Assembly (NCBI GenBank): GCA_947624465.1
Contig: CANQKJ010000093.1
Location: 1-8,242 of the forward strand
Length of the DNA: 8,242 nucleotides
Direction: 5' to 3'
Source of the DNA: an uncultured Oscillospiraceae bacterium
Lineage (GTDB): Bacteria; Bacillota; Clostridia; Oscillospirales; Oscillospiraceae
The notes beneath the pieces were generated by a model. It did no database searches, was not told where the DNA came from, and worked only from the letters and a program-made list of their open reading frames with translations. Position numbers and translations under genes: made by a program. Positions 1 through 7,033 of the stretch are shown piece by piece; positions within the stretch are counted from its first letter, which is position 1; each line of letters starts with the position of its first letter.

Positions 1-514
1 GGAGGAGGACCCGGAGCGGATGAAGGCGCGGCTGCTGGCCGCGCTGGATCTGGCCATCGCCGACTTCAACGCCATGCGGGAGAAGGAGGGCGCCAGGCTT
101 GCCGAGGATATCCTGGGCCGGGCGGCCGCCATCGAGACGCTGGTGGGCAGGGTGGAGGAGCGCTCCCCTCAGACAGTGTCCGAGTACCGCGCCAAGCTGG
201 AGGCCCGCATGAATGAGGTGCTGCAGAACACCCAGATCGACCCCGCCCGCATCCTCACCGAGGCGGCCATCTTTGCCGACAAGGTGGCGGTGGACGAGGA
301 GACGGTGCGCCTCCGCAGCCATATCGCCCAGCTGAGGGAACTGCTGGCGGCTGGCGGGGCGGTGGGCCGCAAGCTGGACTTCCTGATCCAGGAGTTCAAC
401 CGGGAGGCCAACACCATCGGCTCCAAGTGCTCCGATCTGGACATCACCCGCACGGTGGTGGACATCAAGGCGGAGATCGAGAAGATCCGGGAGCAGATCC
501 AAAACCTGGAGTGA
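1..514 (+). CDS. yicC: YicC/YloC family endoribonuclease, C-terminal part (5' end outside window)
   Basis: This is the 3' end of a YicC/YloC (DUF1732) gene. The frame is open from base 2, so the gene begins upstream and the first in-frame ATG at 20 is internal. About 170 residues are visible of a family usually near 290. The C-terminal signature is clear: an LDFLIQEFNREANTIGSK stretch, then a DITRTVVDIK-type helix and the ending REQIQNLE, very close to the end of E. coli YicC as I recall it. The visible part looks largely helical and charged. Family members are metal-dependent endoribonucleases: YicC acts on small RNAs in E. coli and YloC is the B. subtilis homologue. The gene sits 15 nt before remA, as in other Firmicutes, so the two are probably cotranscribed. 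The family call is firm; the RNA targets in this organism are unknown. Confidence 0.93.
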   Translation, partial: EEDPERMKARLLAALDLAIADFNAMREKEGARLAEDILGRAAAIETLVGRVEERSPQTVSEYRAKLEARMNEVLQNTQIDPARILTEAAIFADKVAVDEETVRLRSHIAQLRELLAAGGAVGRKLDFLIQEFNREANTIGSKCSDLDITRTVVDIKAEIEKIREQIQNLE

Positions 515-529
515 CCGGGAGGACTTTTG

Positions 530-793
530 ATGAAACTGGTGAACATCGGGTTCGGCAACCTGGTCAACCCCCGGCGGGTGGTGGCCGTGGTCAGCCCGGA
601 CTCCGCCCCGGTGAAGCGGCTGGGCCAGGAGGCCAGGGAGCGGGGCGTGCTCATCGACGCCAGCTTCGGCCGCAAGACCCGCGCCGTACTGGTGACGGAC
701 AGCGGCCATGTGATCTGGTCGTCTTTGACCTGCGAGCAGCTCTCCGCCCGGTTCGACGACGGCGGCGATACGGAGGAAACTATCCATGGGTGA
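530..793 (+). CDS. remA: RemA-type DNA-binding regulator (DUF370)
   Basis: An 87-residue protein matching the RemA/DUF370 family over its whole length: KLVNIGFGN at the N-terminus, [10 protein letters not shown] (residues 21-30), then [13 protein letters not shown] (residues 41-53). In B. subtilis RemA activates matrix and osmoprotection operons and forms ring-shaped oligomers that bind DNA. Its role in clostridia is much less clear. R16 and P27 align with the B. subtilis R18 and P29 positions known from mutants, while the RR pair in the GRRTRA motif is RK here (residues 48-49). I chose the ATG at 530 because GGGAGGA (517-523) lies 6 nt upstream; a TTG directly before it at 527 would leave only 3 nt. 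The 3' end overlaps the gmk start by 8 nt, suggesting translational coupling. Confidence 0.93.
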   Translation: MKLVNIGFGNLVNPRRVVAVVSPDSAPVKRLGQEARERGVLIDASFGRKTRAVLVTDSGHVIWSSLTCEQLSARFDDGGDTEETIHG

Positions 794-1415
794 ACATCAG
801 AACAGGCGGGGGGAGCTGATCGTGCTGTCCGGCCCCTCCGGAGTGGGGAAAAGCACGGTGATCGCCGAGCTGCTGAGCGCCCGGCCGGACATCCACTTTT
901 CGGTGTCCTTCACCACCCGCGCCCCCCGGGTGGGGGAGCAGGACGGCGTCAACTACAACTTCGTCTCCCGGGAGGAGTTCGAGCGGATGATCCGGGACGG
1001 AGAGCTGCTGGAGTACGCCGAGTATGTGGGCAATTACTACGGCACCTCCCTGAAGGTCATCCGGGAGCAGCTTGACCGGGGGGTGGACGTGCTGCTGGAC
1101 ATCGAGGTCCAGGGGGCCGCCCACGTGAAGGAAAAGTGCCCGGAGGCGGTGCTCATCTTCCTGATCCCGCCCTCCATCGAGGAGCTGTCCCGCAGGCTCC
1201 GGGGCCGCCACACCGACGGGGAGGACGCCATCGCCCTCCGGCTGGACAAGGCCCGGGAGGAGTGCCGGGAGTGTCCCAGGTACGACTATCTGGTGGTGAA
1301 CGACACGGTGGTGTCCGCCGCCCGGCAGATCCAGTCCATCCTGGAGGCGGAGGGGTGCCGGACCCGCAAGCGGCTCCATCTGGCCGCCGGATTTTATGAC
1401 GGAAAGAACGGCTGA
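786..1415 (+). CDS. gmk: Guanylate kinase
   Basis: Guanylate kinase catalyses ATP + GMP to ADP + GDP, a cytosolic step needed for GTP, dGTP and (p)ppGpp pools. The 209-residue product has the usual family length. The P-loop GPSGVGKST is at residues 16-24, followed by the GMP-binding region with [19 protein letters not shown] and a YGTS segment. DIEVQGA is the strand conserved in the family, and [17 protein letters not shown] forms the lid region. The start overlaps the remA stop. GGAGG at 772-776 lies 9 nt upstream of the ATG, inside the remA coding sequence, which fits coupled translation. The placement between remA and rpoZ is the standard Firmicutes order. No missing catalytic feature was seen. 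Confidence 0.97.
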   Translation: MGEHQNRRGELIVLSGPSGVGKSTVIAELLSARPDIHFSVSFTTRAPRVGEQDGVNYNFVSREEFERMIRDGELLEYAEYVGNYYGTSLKVIREQLDRGVDVLLDIEVQGAAHVKEKCPEAVLIFLIPPSIEELSRRLRGRHTDGEDAIALRLDKAREECRECPRYDYLVVNDTVVSAARQIQSILEAEGCRTRKRLHLAAGFYDGKNG

Positions 1416-1434
1416 TCCCGTTTCAGCAAACAAT

Positions 1435-1440
1435 AGGAGG
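1435..1440 (+). promoter_or_regulatory. Ribosome binding site that decides the rpoZ start
   Basis: A perfect AGGAGG lies 8 nt before the ATG at 1449 but only 2 nt before the ATG at 1443. Spacing therefore favours the second ATG as the rpoZ start. Confidence 0.75.
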
Positions 1441-1448
1441 AAATGAAA

Positions 1449-1676
1449 ATGTTACTGTATCCTGCCATCCGAGACCTGCTCGACAAGGTGCCCAGCCGCT
1501 ATATGCTGGTGAATATGGTCGCCAACCGGGCCAGAAAGCTGTCCAGCGAGGCGGAGAAGGAGGGGGAACCCCTTCAGGACAAGGCGGTGTCCCTGGCCAT
1601 CCGGGAGGTGGCCAGCGGGGCGCTGACCATGGAGTCCGCCGAAAGCGGGGAACAGCCCGAGGAGACCGAGGCGTAA
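1449..1676 (+). CDS. rpoZ: DNA-directed RNA polymerase omega subunit
   Basis: The small omega subunit binds the beta' subunit and helps RNA polymerase assembly and stability. The product from 1449 is 75 residues and begins MLLYPAIRDLLDKVPSRYMLV, the standard clostridial omega N-terminus. The family segment NRARKL follows and then a helix containing KAVSLAIREV. The tail is acidic and probably disordered. An ATG two codons earlier (1443) is in frame, but it sits only 2 nt after the Shine-Dalgarno, and family members start at the ML(L)YP position. The gene lies 33 nt after gmk, the usual pairing. It is the last gene before a strong hairpin with a T run, so it probably ends a transcription unit, at least in part. 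The second codon is TTA, which is rare in this window. Confidence 0.95.
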   Translation: MLLYPAIRDLLDKVPSRYMLVNMVANRARKLSSEAEKEGEPLQDKAVSLAIREVASGALTMESAESGEQPEETEA

Positions 1677-1689
1677 TTCATCCGAAACG

Positions 1690-1730
1690 GGGCAAGCAGG
1701 GACGACCTGCTTGCCCTTTGGCCGTTTTTT
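1690..1730 (+). terminator. Intrinsic terminator or attenuator between rpoZ and priA
   Basis: An 11-bp perfect stem is present: GGGCAAGCAGG at 1690-1700 pairs with CCTGCTTGCCC at 1706-1716 around a 5-nt GACGA loop. A run of six T (1725-1730) follows. The T run begins 8 nt after the perfect stem, further than is typical. However, AAA at 1685-1687 can pair with TTT at 1717-1719 across a two-base bulge, lengthening the hairpin towards the T run. It lies 13 nt after the rpoZ stop and ends 9 nt before the priA start codon. It could be a full terminator for the upstream genes or a partial attenuator that allows read-through into priA. No matching A run precedes it, so it looks one-directional. Confidence 0.8.
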
Positions 1731-1739
1731 CGTCAGGGG

Positions 1740-4217
1740 GTGGGGAACACGGTCAATATCGCGAAGATCGTGGTGTCGGCGGCGCCCTACGCCATTGACC
1801 GGCCCTATGACTACCTGATCCCGCCGGAGCTGGAGGGCAGGGTCCGCCCAGGTATGCGGGCGGCGGTGCCCTTCGGGGCCGGAAACCGCGGGACGGACGG
1901 AGTGGTGCTCTCCCTGGGCCAGCGGGCGGACGCCGCGAAGCTGAAATCCATCCAGGCGCTGCTGGACGAGGAGCCGGTGCTGGACGGGCGTTCCCTCCGG
2001 CTGGCGCTGTGGATGCGGGAACGGTACTTCTGCACCGTGTACGACGCGCTGCGCATCATGCTGCCGGCGGGGCTGTGGTTCTCCCTCATGGATTGCTGGA
2101 AGATCGCCCCCGGCGTGGACCGGGAGGCCGCATACGAGGCGGCGGGCCGCTCGGAAAACGCCAATAAGCTGGTGGAGCTGCTCTACTCATGCGGCGGGGC
2201 GGCGGAGCTGGGCAAAATACGGCTGGCTTTCGGCACCGCCGACCCGGGCGCCCCCATCAGGAGCCTGGCGGATAAGGGGATCATCGTGAAGGAGACCCAG
2301 ACCGCCCGGAACGTGGGGGACAAGTCGGAGCTGGTGGCGGCCCTGGCCATGCCGCCGGCGGACGCCATGGCGCTGATAACCCCGAAACGGGGCAGGGCGC
2401 CCCTCCAGTACGCCGCGGCGGAGGCCCTCTGTGCCGTCGGCGAGGTGTCCGCCAAGGAGCTGTGCTATTTCACCGGCGCGTCCATGGCCACCCTCCGCGC
2501 CCTGGAGAAGCGGGGGGTGCTCACCCTCTCCAGGCGGGAGGTCTACCGCCGGCCCGACCTGCCGGAACTGCCCCAGGCGGCTCCCATCGTCCTCAACGAC
2601 CAGCAGGAGGCCGCCTACAATGGCCTGCTGGCCCTGGCGGAGGGAGGCAGACCCGCTGCGGCGCTGCTCTACGGCGTCACCGGCAGCGGCAAGACCCAAG
2701 TCTATCTCCAGCTGATTCACACCCTGCTGGAAAAGGGCAAAACGGCTCTGGTGCTGGTGCCGGAGATCGCCCTTACCCCCCAGCTCATGCGGATCTTCAC
2801 CTCCCACTTCGGCCGGGAGGTGGCCATCCTTCACAGCTCCCTCTCCGCCGGGGAGCGGTACGACGAGTGGAAGCGCTCCAGGCGGGGAGAGGCCAGGGTG
2901 GTGGTGGGCACCCGGTCCGCCGTATTCGCCCCTCTGCCTGATTTGGGCGTCATCGTCATCGACGAGGAGCAAGAGCCCACCTACAAGTCGGAACAGACCC
3001 CGCGCTATCACGCTCGGGATGTGGCGAAATACCGCTGCTTCAAGGAGAACGCCCTGCTGGTGCTGGGCTCCGCCACCCCCTCCGTGGAGACCATGTACCA
3101 CGCGAAGCGGGGGGACTATCATCTGTTCCGGCTGGACCACAGGTTCAACGAAAAGGCCCTGCCCCGGGTGGATATCGTGGACATGAAAGAGGAGCTTCGC
3201 CGGGGGAACGGCGCCAGCGTGAGCGCCCTGCTGGCGGACTGGCTGAGGGAGACCATCGACCGGGGGGAGCAGGCGATCCTGTTCCTCAACCGCCGGGGCG
3301 CCCACCGGATGGTCACTTGCGGCGAGTGCGGGGAGACCCCCACCTGCCCCCGGTGCTCGGTGAGCCTGACCTATCACTCCGCCAACCGGCGGCTCATGTG
3401 CCACTACTGCGGCCACTCGGAGCCTCTGCCGGAGGAGTGCCCCTCCTGCGGCGGTATCCTGAATTTCGTGGGGACCGGTACCCAAAAGCTCCAGGAGGAG
3501 CTGCGGGAGCTGTTCCCCGGCGCGGAGAGCCTGCGTATGGACGCCGACGCGGTTTCCGCCACCCACAGCCACGAGGCCATCCTGGAGGAGTTCCGCCGGC
3601 GGCGGGTGCCCATTCTGCTGGGGACCCAGATGGTGGCCAAGGGGCTGGACTTTGAGAACGTCACCCTGGTGGGGGCGGTGAGCGCCGACCAGTCCCTGTA
3701 CAGCGGGGACATCCACGCGGGGGAGCGCACCTTCTCCCTTTTGACGCAGGTGGTGGGGAGAGCGGGCCGGGGCGGCAAGGAGGGTCGGGCGGTCATCCAG
3801 ACCTACACCCCGGACAACGAGGTCATCCGCTGCGCCGCCCGCCAGGACTACGACAGCTTTTACGAGCAGGAGATCGCGATCCGCAGTGCCCGTGACTTCC
3901 CGCCCTTCAGCGACCTGTTCGTGCTGTGTGCCTCCGGCGTGGAGGAGACGGCGGTGCTGCGGACCTGCCTCCGCCTGCGGGACGCCCTCAGCGGGGCGCT
4001 GAGGCAGAAGCCCTATTCCGACCGGAGATATCAGCTGCTGGGGCCCGCCCCCGCGGCGGTGGCCAAGGTGAACAACCGCTACCGCTACCGGCTGATCCTG
4101 AACACCCAAAACACGAAAGATATCCGGTTGCTGGTGGCCCATCTGCTGCGGCAGGCCCAGGCGGATAAGCTGAACCGCGGGGTGACCGTCTTCGCCGACG
4201 TGGACCCGCTGGACTGA
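1740..4217 (+). CDS. priA: Primosomal protein N' (replication restart helicase PriA)
   Basis: PriA is the 3'-to-5' superfamily 2 helicase that recognises abandoned forks and reloads the replicative helicase. The product is 825 residues (B. subtilis PriA is about 805). The N-terminal DNA-binding domain begins IAKIVVSAAPYAIDRPYDYLIP, with a winged-helix region after it. The helicase core has Walker A GVTGSGKT (residues 312-319) and Walker B DEEQ (408-411), then the RYHARDVAKYR motif. Eight cysteines in four CxxC pairs between about residues 527 and 570 form the two zinc sites. Motif V is GTQMVAKGLDF and motif VI is QVVGRAGRG. The only usual start in frame is the GTG at 1740, although homology begins about four residues later and a G-rich Shine-Dalgarno-like stretch abuts the codon. 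The next gene, def, is 16 nt downstream. Confidence 0.96.
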   Translation: MGNTVNIAKIVVSAAPYAIDRPYDYLIPPELEGRVRPGMRAAVPFGAGNRGTDGVVLSLGQRADAAKLKSIQALLDEEPVLDGRSLRLALWMRERYFCTVYDALRIMLPAGLWFSLMDCWKIAPGVDREAAYEAAGRSENANKLVELLYSCGGAAELGKIRLAFGTADPGAPIRSLADKGIIVKETQTARNVGDKSELVAALAMPPADAMALITPKRGRAPLQYAAAEALCAVGEVSAKELCYFTGASMATLRALEKRGVLTLSRREVYRRPDLPELPQAAPIVLNDQQEAAYNGLLALAEGGRPAAALLYGVTGSGKTQVYLQLIHTLLEKGKTALVLVPEIALTPQLMRIFTSHFGREVAILHSSLSAGERYDEWKRSRRGEARVVVGTRSAVFAPLPDLGVIVIDEEQEPTYKSEQTPRYHARDVAKYRCFKENALLVLGSATPSVETMYHAKRGDYHLFRLDHRFNEKALPRVDIVDMKEELRRGNGASVSALLADWLRETIDRGEQAILFLNRRGAHRMVTCGECGETPTCPRCSVSLTYHSANRRLMCHYCGHSEPLPEECPSCGGILNFVGTGTQKLQEELRELFPGAESLRMDADAVSATHSHEAILEEFRRRRVPILLGTQMVAKGLDFENVTLVGAVSADQSLYSGDIHAGERTFSLLTQVVGRAGRGGKEGRAVIQTYTPDNEVIRCAARQDYDSFYEQEIAIRSARDFPPFSDLFVLCASGVEETAVLRTCLRLRDALSGALRQKPYSDRRYQLLGPAPAAVAKVNNRYRYRLILNTQNTKDIRLLVAHLLRQAQADKLNRGVTVFADVDPLD

Positions 4218-4233
4218 CAAGGAGGAACCAATC

Positions 4234-4770
4234 ATGGCTGAACGCATCATCATCACCCGGGGCGACCCCGCGTTGGAGAAGAAGTGCCGCCCGGTGGTGA
4301 AATTTGACAAAAAGCTCCACACCCTCATCGACGACATGAAGGAGACCCTGCTGATCTCCAACGGCGTGGGCCTTGCCGCCCCACAGGTGGGCATCCTCCG
4401 CCGGGTGGTGGTGGTCATGGACGTGATGGAGGAGGGGAACGAGCATATCCTGGAGCTGGTGAACCCGGAGATCGTCTCCCAGGAGGGGGAGCAGACCGAC
4501 TTTGAGGGCTGTTTGAGCGTCCCCGGCCAGTACGGCATCGTCACCCGGCCCAGCGTGGTCACCGTCCGCGCCCAGGACCGGAACGGCAGCTGGTTCGAGG
4601 CCACCGGCGAGGAGATCGTGGCCCGGTGCTTCTGCCACGAACTGGAGCATTTGGACGGCCACCTGTTCGTGGAGCACACGGACAGGCTCTACACCCCCGA
4701 GGAGATGGAGGAGTACCGGGCCGCCCAGAAGCAGAAGGGCGGAACGGCAAAGCCGGAGGGCGGAAAATGA
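4234..4770 (+). CDS. def: Peptide deformylase
   Basis: Peptide deformylase removes the formyl group from the N-terminal methionine of new proteins as they leave the ribosome. The 178-residue product carries all three family motifs: GVGLAAPQ (residues 44-51), EGCLS (91-95, metal ligand C93) and HELEH (135-139, metal ligands H135 and H139 with catalytic E136). The residue before the last motif is Cys instead of the Gln common in other bacteria; from memory, Cys here is frequent in clostridial enzymes. A lysine- and glycine-rich tail of about 15 residues follows the core. AAGGAGG (4219-4225) lies 8 nt before the ATG. The stop overlaps the fmt start as ATGA, so this enzyme and the formyltransferase that makes its substrate are probably translated together. 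Confidence 0.97.
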   Translation: MAERIIITRGDPALEKKCRPVVKFDKKLHTLIDDMKETLLISNGVGLAAPQVGILRRVVVVMDVMEEGNEHILELVNPEIVSQEGEQTDFEGCLSVPGQYGIVTRPSVVTVRAQDRNGSWFEATGEEIVARCFCHELEHLDGHLFVEHTDRLYTPEEMEEYRAAQKQKGGTAKPEGGK

Positions 4771-5693
4771 GGATCGTGTTCATGGGCACCCCGGAGTTCG
4801 CGGTGCCCTCCCTGCGGGCGCTGGTGGAGGCCGGGCATGAGATCGCCGGCGTGTTCACCCAGCCGGACAAGCCGGTTGGACGCCATCAGAACAGGCTTCA
4901 GTCATGCCCTGTAAAGGAATATGCCCTGTCAGCTGATATCCCCGTTTATCAGCCCGCCAAACTGCGGGACGGGGAGGCGCTGTCCGCTTTGAGGGAGCTG
5001 TCCCCGGAGCTGATCGCGGTGGCCGCCTACGGCAAGATCCTGCCGCCGGATATTCTGGCGCTGCCCAAGTACGGCTGCGTCAACGTCCACTCGTCCCTGC
5101 TGCCGCGGTATCGGGGGGCCGCCCCCATCAACTGGGCCATCCTGAACGGCGAGGACAAAACCGGCGTCACCATCATGTATATGGCCGAGGGGCTGGACAC
5201 CGGCGACATCCTGACCCAGGGCGAGACCGCCATCGGCATCGACGAGAACGCCCAGCAGCTCACCGCCCGCCTTGCGGAGCTGGGGGCGGAGCTGCTGGTC
5301 AAGACGGTAGAGGACATCGCCGCCGGGACCGTTTCGCCCGTTCCCCAGGACGAGTCCGGGGCCTGCTATGCCCCCATGCTGTCCAAGGAGCTGTCCCCCA
5401 TCGACTGGACCCAGCCCGCCCGGCGCGTCCACGACCAGACGCGGGGGCTGTATCCCTGGCCGGCGGCCGCGGCGGAGCTGGACGGCGTCCGCTGTAAGGT
5501 GCTGCGGACGAAATTGACGGGGGAGACCGACCGCAGGCCCGCGGGGACGGTGGCCCAGGCCGACAAAAAAGGCTTGAAAATCGTCTGCGGAGACGGTATT
5601 ATCCTGGAAATCGAGGAATTGCAGCCTGACGGCAAAAAGCCCATGGCCGCCGCAGCCTTTCTGGCCGGCCATCCGGTGAAGGGGCCGCTATGA
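4767..5693 (+). CDS. fmt: Methionyl-tRNA formyltransferase
   Basis: Fmt transfers a formyl group from 10-formyltetrahydrofolate to Met-tRNAi, making the initiator used in bacterial translation. The 308-residue product has the usual length. The N-terminal Rossmann-like domain starts MRIVFMGTPEFAVPSL. The catalytic triad matches E. coli numbering exactly: N106 and H108 in NVHSSLLPRYRGAAPI, and D144 in GLDTGDIL. A C-terminal tRNA-binding domain of about 100 residues follows. The ATG at 4767 is chosen because it begins the family N-terminus, overlaps the def stop as ATGA and has GGAGGG (4755-4760) 6 nt upstream. The frame is open further upstream, but that part lies inside def and has no homology. 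The tRNA-contact loop (about residues 36-50) is unusual in sequence and codon use. The stop overlaps rsmB by 4 nt. Confidence 0.97.
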   Translation: MRIVFMGTPEFAVPSLRALVEAGHEIAGVFTQPDKPVGRHQNRLQSCPVKEYALSADIPVYQPAKLRDGEALSALRELSPELIAVAAYGKILPPDILALPKYGCVNVHSSLLPRYRGAAPINWAILNGEDKTGVTIMYMAEGLDTGDILTQGETAIGIDENAQQLTARLAELGAELLVKTVEDIAAGTVSPVPQDESGACYAPMLSKELSPIDWTQPARRVHDQTRGLYPWPAAAAELDGVRCKVLRTKLTGETDRRPAGTVAQADKKGLKIVCGDGIILEIEELQPDGKKPMAAAAFLAGHPVKGPL

Positions 5694-7027
5694 GCGGGAA
5701 GCGCCCCATGTCCGCCCGGGAGGCGGCGCTGCTTACCCTGGCCGCCTGTGAGCGCCAGGGCGCCTGGTCGGACGCCTTCCTCAAGAGGACCCTGCGGGAG
5801 GGCGGGCTGGACCGGCGGGAGGCCGCCCTGGCGACCCGGCTGTGCTTCGGCGTGCTGCAAAACAGGATGCTCCTGGACTGGCACCTGGCCCGGTTTTGCA
5901 AGATGAGGCTGGACCGGCTGGAACTCCATGTGCTGTGCGGCCTGCGGATCGCGGCCTATCAGCTCCTGTTTTTGGACAAGATCCCCGCCAGCGCCGCCGT
6001 CAACGAGGCGGTGGAGCTGACCCGCCGGTACTGCAAAAACCCCGGGGCGGCGGGGATGGTCAACGGGGTGCTCCGGGCCATGCTCCGGGCGGGGGAGCTA
6101 CCTGAGCCGACTGGAGCTGACAAGGCGGAAACCTTGTCGCTAAAATACAGCCATCCCCGGTGGCTGACGGAGGAGTTCATCGCCCGCCTAGGCGAGGACG
6201 GCACGGAGCGGCTCCTGGCCGCCGACAATGAGCAGCCTCCCATCGCCGCCCAGGTGAACACGACCCGGGCCACGGCGGCGGAGACCGCCTCCGCCCTGGC
6301 GGCGGAGGGGGTGGAGGCGGCGCCCCATCTCTGGCTGCCGAACTGCCTCGTTTTGAAAAGCTCCGGCGACCTGGAGCGGCTGGCTGCCTACCGCGAGGGC
6401 CTGTTCTACATCCAGGACCCGGCGGCCCGTCTGGCGGTGACCGCCGCCGGCCTGAGACCGGGGATGCAGGTGCTGGACGCCTGCGCCGCCCCCGGAGGCA
6501 AGTCTTTTGCCGCCGCCGTCGACATGGAGGACCGGGGGGAGATCGTCTCCTGCGACATCCACCCCCACAAGATCAGGCTGCTGGAGGCGGGCCGGGACCG
6601 GCTGGGCCTGTCCGTGATAGCGCCCACACTCCAGAGCGCCGCGGCGTTCCGGCCGGAGTGGGAGAGAGGCTTCGACGCCGTCCTCACCGACGTGCCCTGC
6701 TCCGGCCTGGGGGTCATCCGCAAGAAGCCGGATATCCGCTATAAGGACCCCGGACCCATGGAGGACCTGCCCGGCCTCCAGCGGGCCATCCTGGACAACT
6801 GCGCCCGGTATGTCAGGCCGGACGGCGTTTTGCTCTACTCCACCTGTACCCTGCTGGAGCGGGAGAACGAGGGAATGGTGGAAGGCTTCCTGTCGGACCA
6901 CTCCGGCTTTGTCCTGGAACCTTTTACGCTCCCGGAGTTTGGCGAACAGCCCGGAATGATGACCTTCTGGCCCCACATCCACCACACTGACGGCTTTTTT
7001 GTGGCAAAGCTGCGAAAGAGAGGGTGA
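5690..7027 (+). CDS. rsmB: 16S rRNA (cytosine-967-C5)-methyltransferase RsmB
   Basis: RsmB (Sun/Fmu) uses S-adenosylmethionine to methylate C967 of 16S rRNA. The 445-residue product has the family's two parts. Residues 1 to about 140 form the NusB-like RNA-binding domain (AREAALLTL, then AAVNEAVEL and AGMVNGVLRAML). The rest is the Rossmann methyltransferase: the SAM loop DACAAPGGKS (from residue 263), SCDIHPHKIRLL, the DVPCSG motif with C337, and the YSTC motif with the nucleophile C386. The C-terminus ends with GFFVAKL, typical of the family. The start ATG overlaps the fmt stop; the ribosome site there is weak (AAGGGG), and an in-frame ATG at 5708 is an alternative. A short lower-GC linker near 6105-6160 joins the two domains and contains an inverted repeat. 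Confidence 0.95.
   Translation: MSGKRPMSAREAALLTLAACERQGAWSDAFLKRTLREGGLDRREAALATRLCFGVLQNRMLLDWHLARFCKMRLDRLELHVLCGLRIAAYQLLFLDKIPASAAVNEAVELTRRYCKNPGAAGMVNGVLRAMLRAGELPEPTGADKAETLSLKYSHPRWLTEEFIARLGEDGTERLLAADNEQPPIAAQVNTTRATAAETASALAAEGVEAAPHLWLPNCLVLKSSGDLERLAAYREGLFYIQDPAARLAVTAAGLRPGMQVLDACAAPGGKSFAAAVDMEDRGEIVSCDIHPHKIRLLEAGRDRLGLSVIAPTLQSAAAFRPEWERGFDAVLTDVPCSGLGVIRKKPDIRYKDPGPMEDLPGLQRAILDNCARYVRPDGVLLYSTCTLLERENEGMVEGFLSDHSGFVLEPFTLPEFGEQPGMMTFWPHIHHTDGFFVAKLRKRG
6119..6138 (+). repeat. Short perfect inverted repeat inside rsmB
   Basis: GACAAGG (6119-6125) and CCTTGTC (6132-6138) are perfect inverted copies around a 6-nt CGGAAA loop. They encode the linker between the RNA-binding and methyltransferase domains. 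The stem has 7 bp plus one possible G-T pair. No T run follows, so it is not a terminator. It may be chance or a small mRNA hairpin. Confidence 0.4.
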
Positions 7028-7033
7028 GCCTCT

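Noticed and set aside
780..1433. Minus-strand open frame opposite gmk
   Set aside because: It is composition-driven: the P-loop kinase on the plus strand explains this region fully.
4304..4309. Perfect TTGACA inside def as a possible -35 box
   Set aside because: The sequence 16-18 nt downstream is GC-rich with no -10-like hexamer.
2187..4679. Very long open frame on the minus strand opposite priA and def (830 codons)
   Set aside because: It is a mirror of G/C-biased third codon positions on the plus strand. The protein is low-complexity (G, P, H, Q, V rich) with no recognisable domain, and it lies wholly opposite two clear genes.
4626..4766. N-terminal extension of fmt inside def
   Set aside because: The extension lacks Fmt homology and falls within the catalytic part of def. 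The ATG at 4767 has a good ribosome site and the family N-terminus.
6995..7000. T run near the rsmB end as a terminator
   Set aside because: No stem precedes it, and the T residues encode the conserved FF of the GFFVAKL ending.
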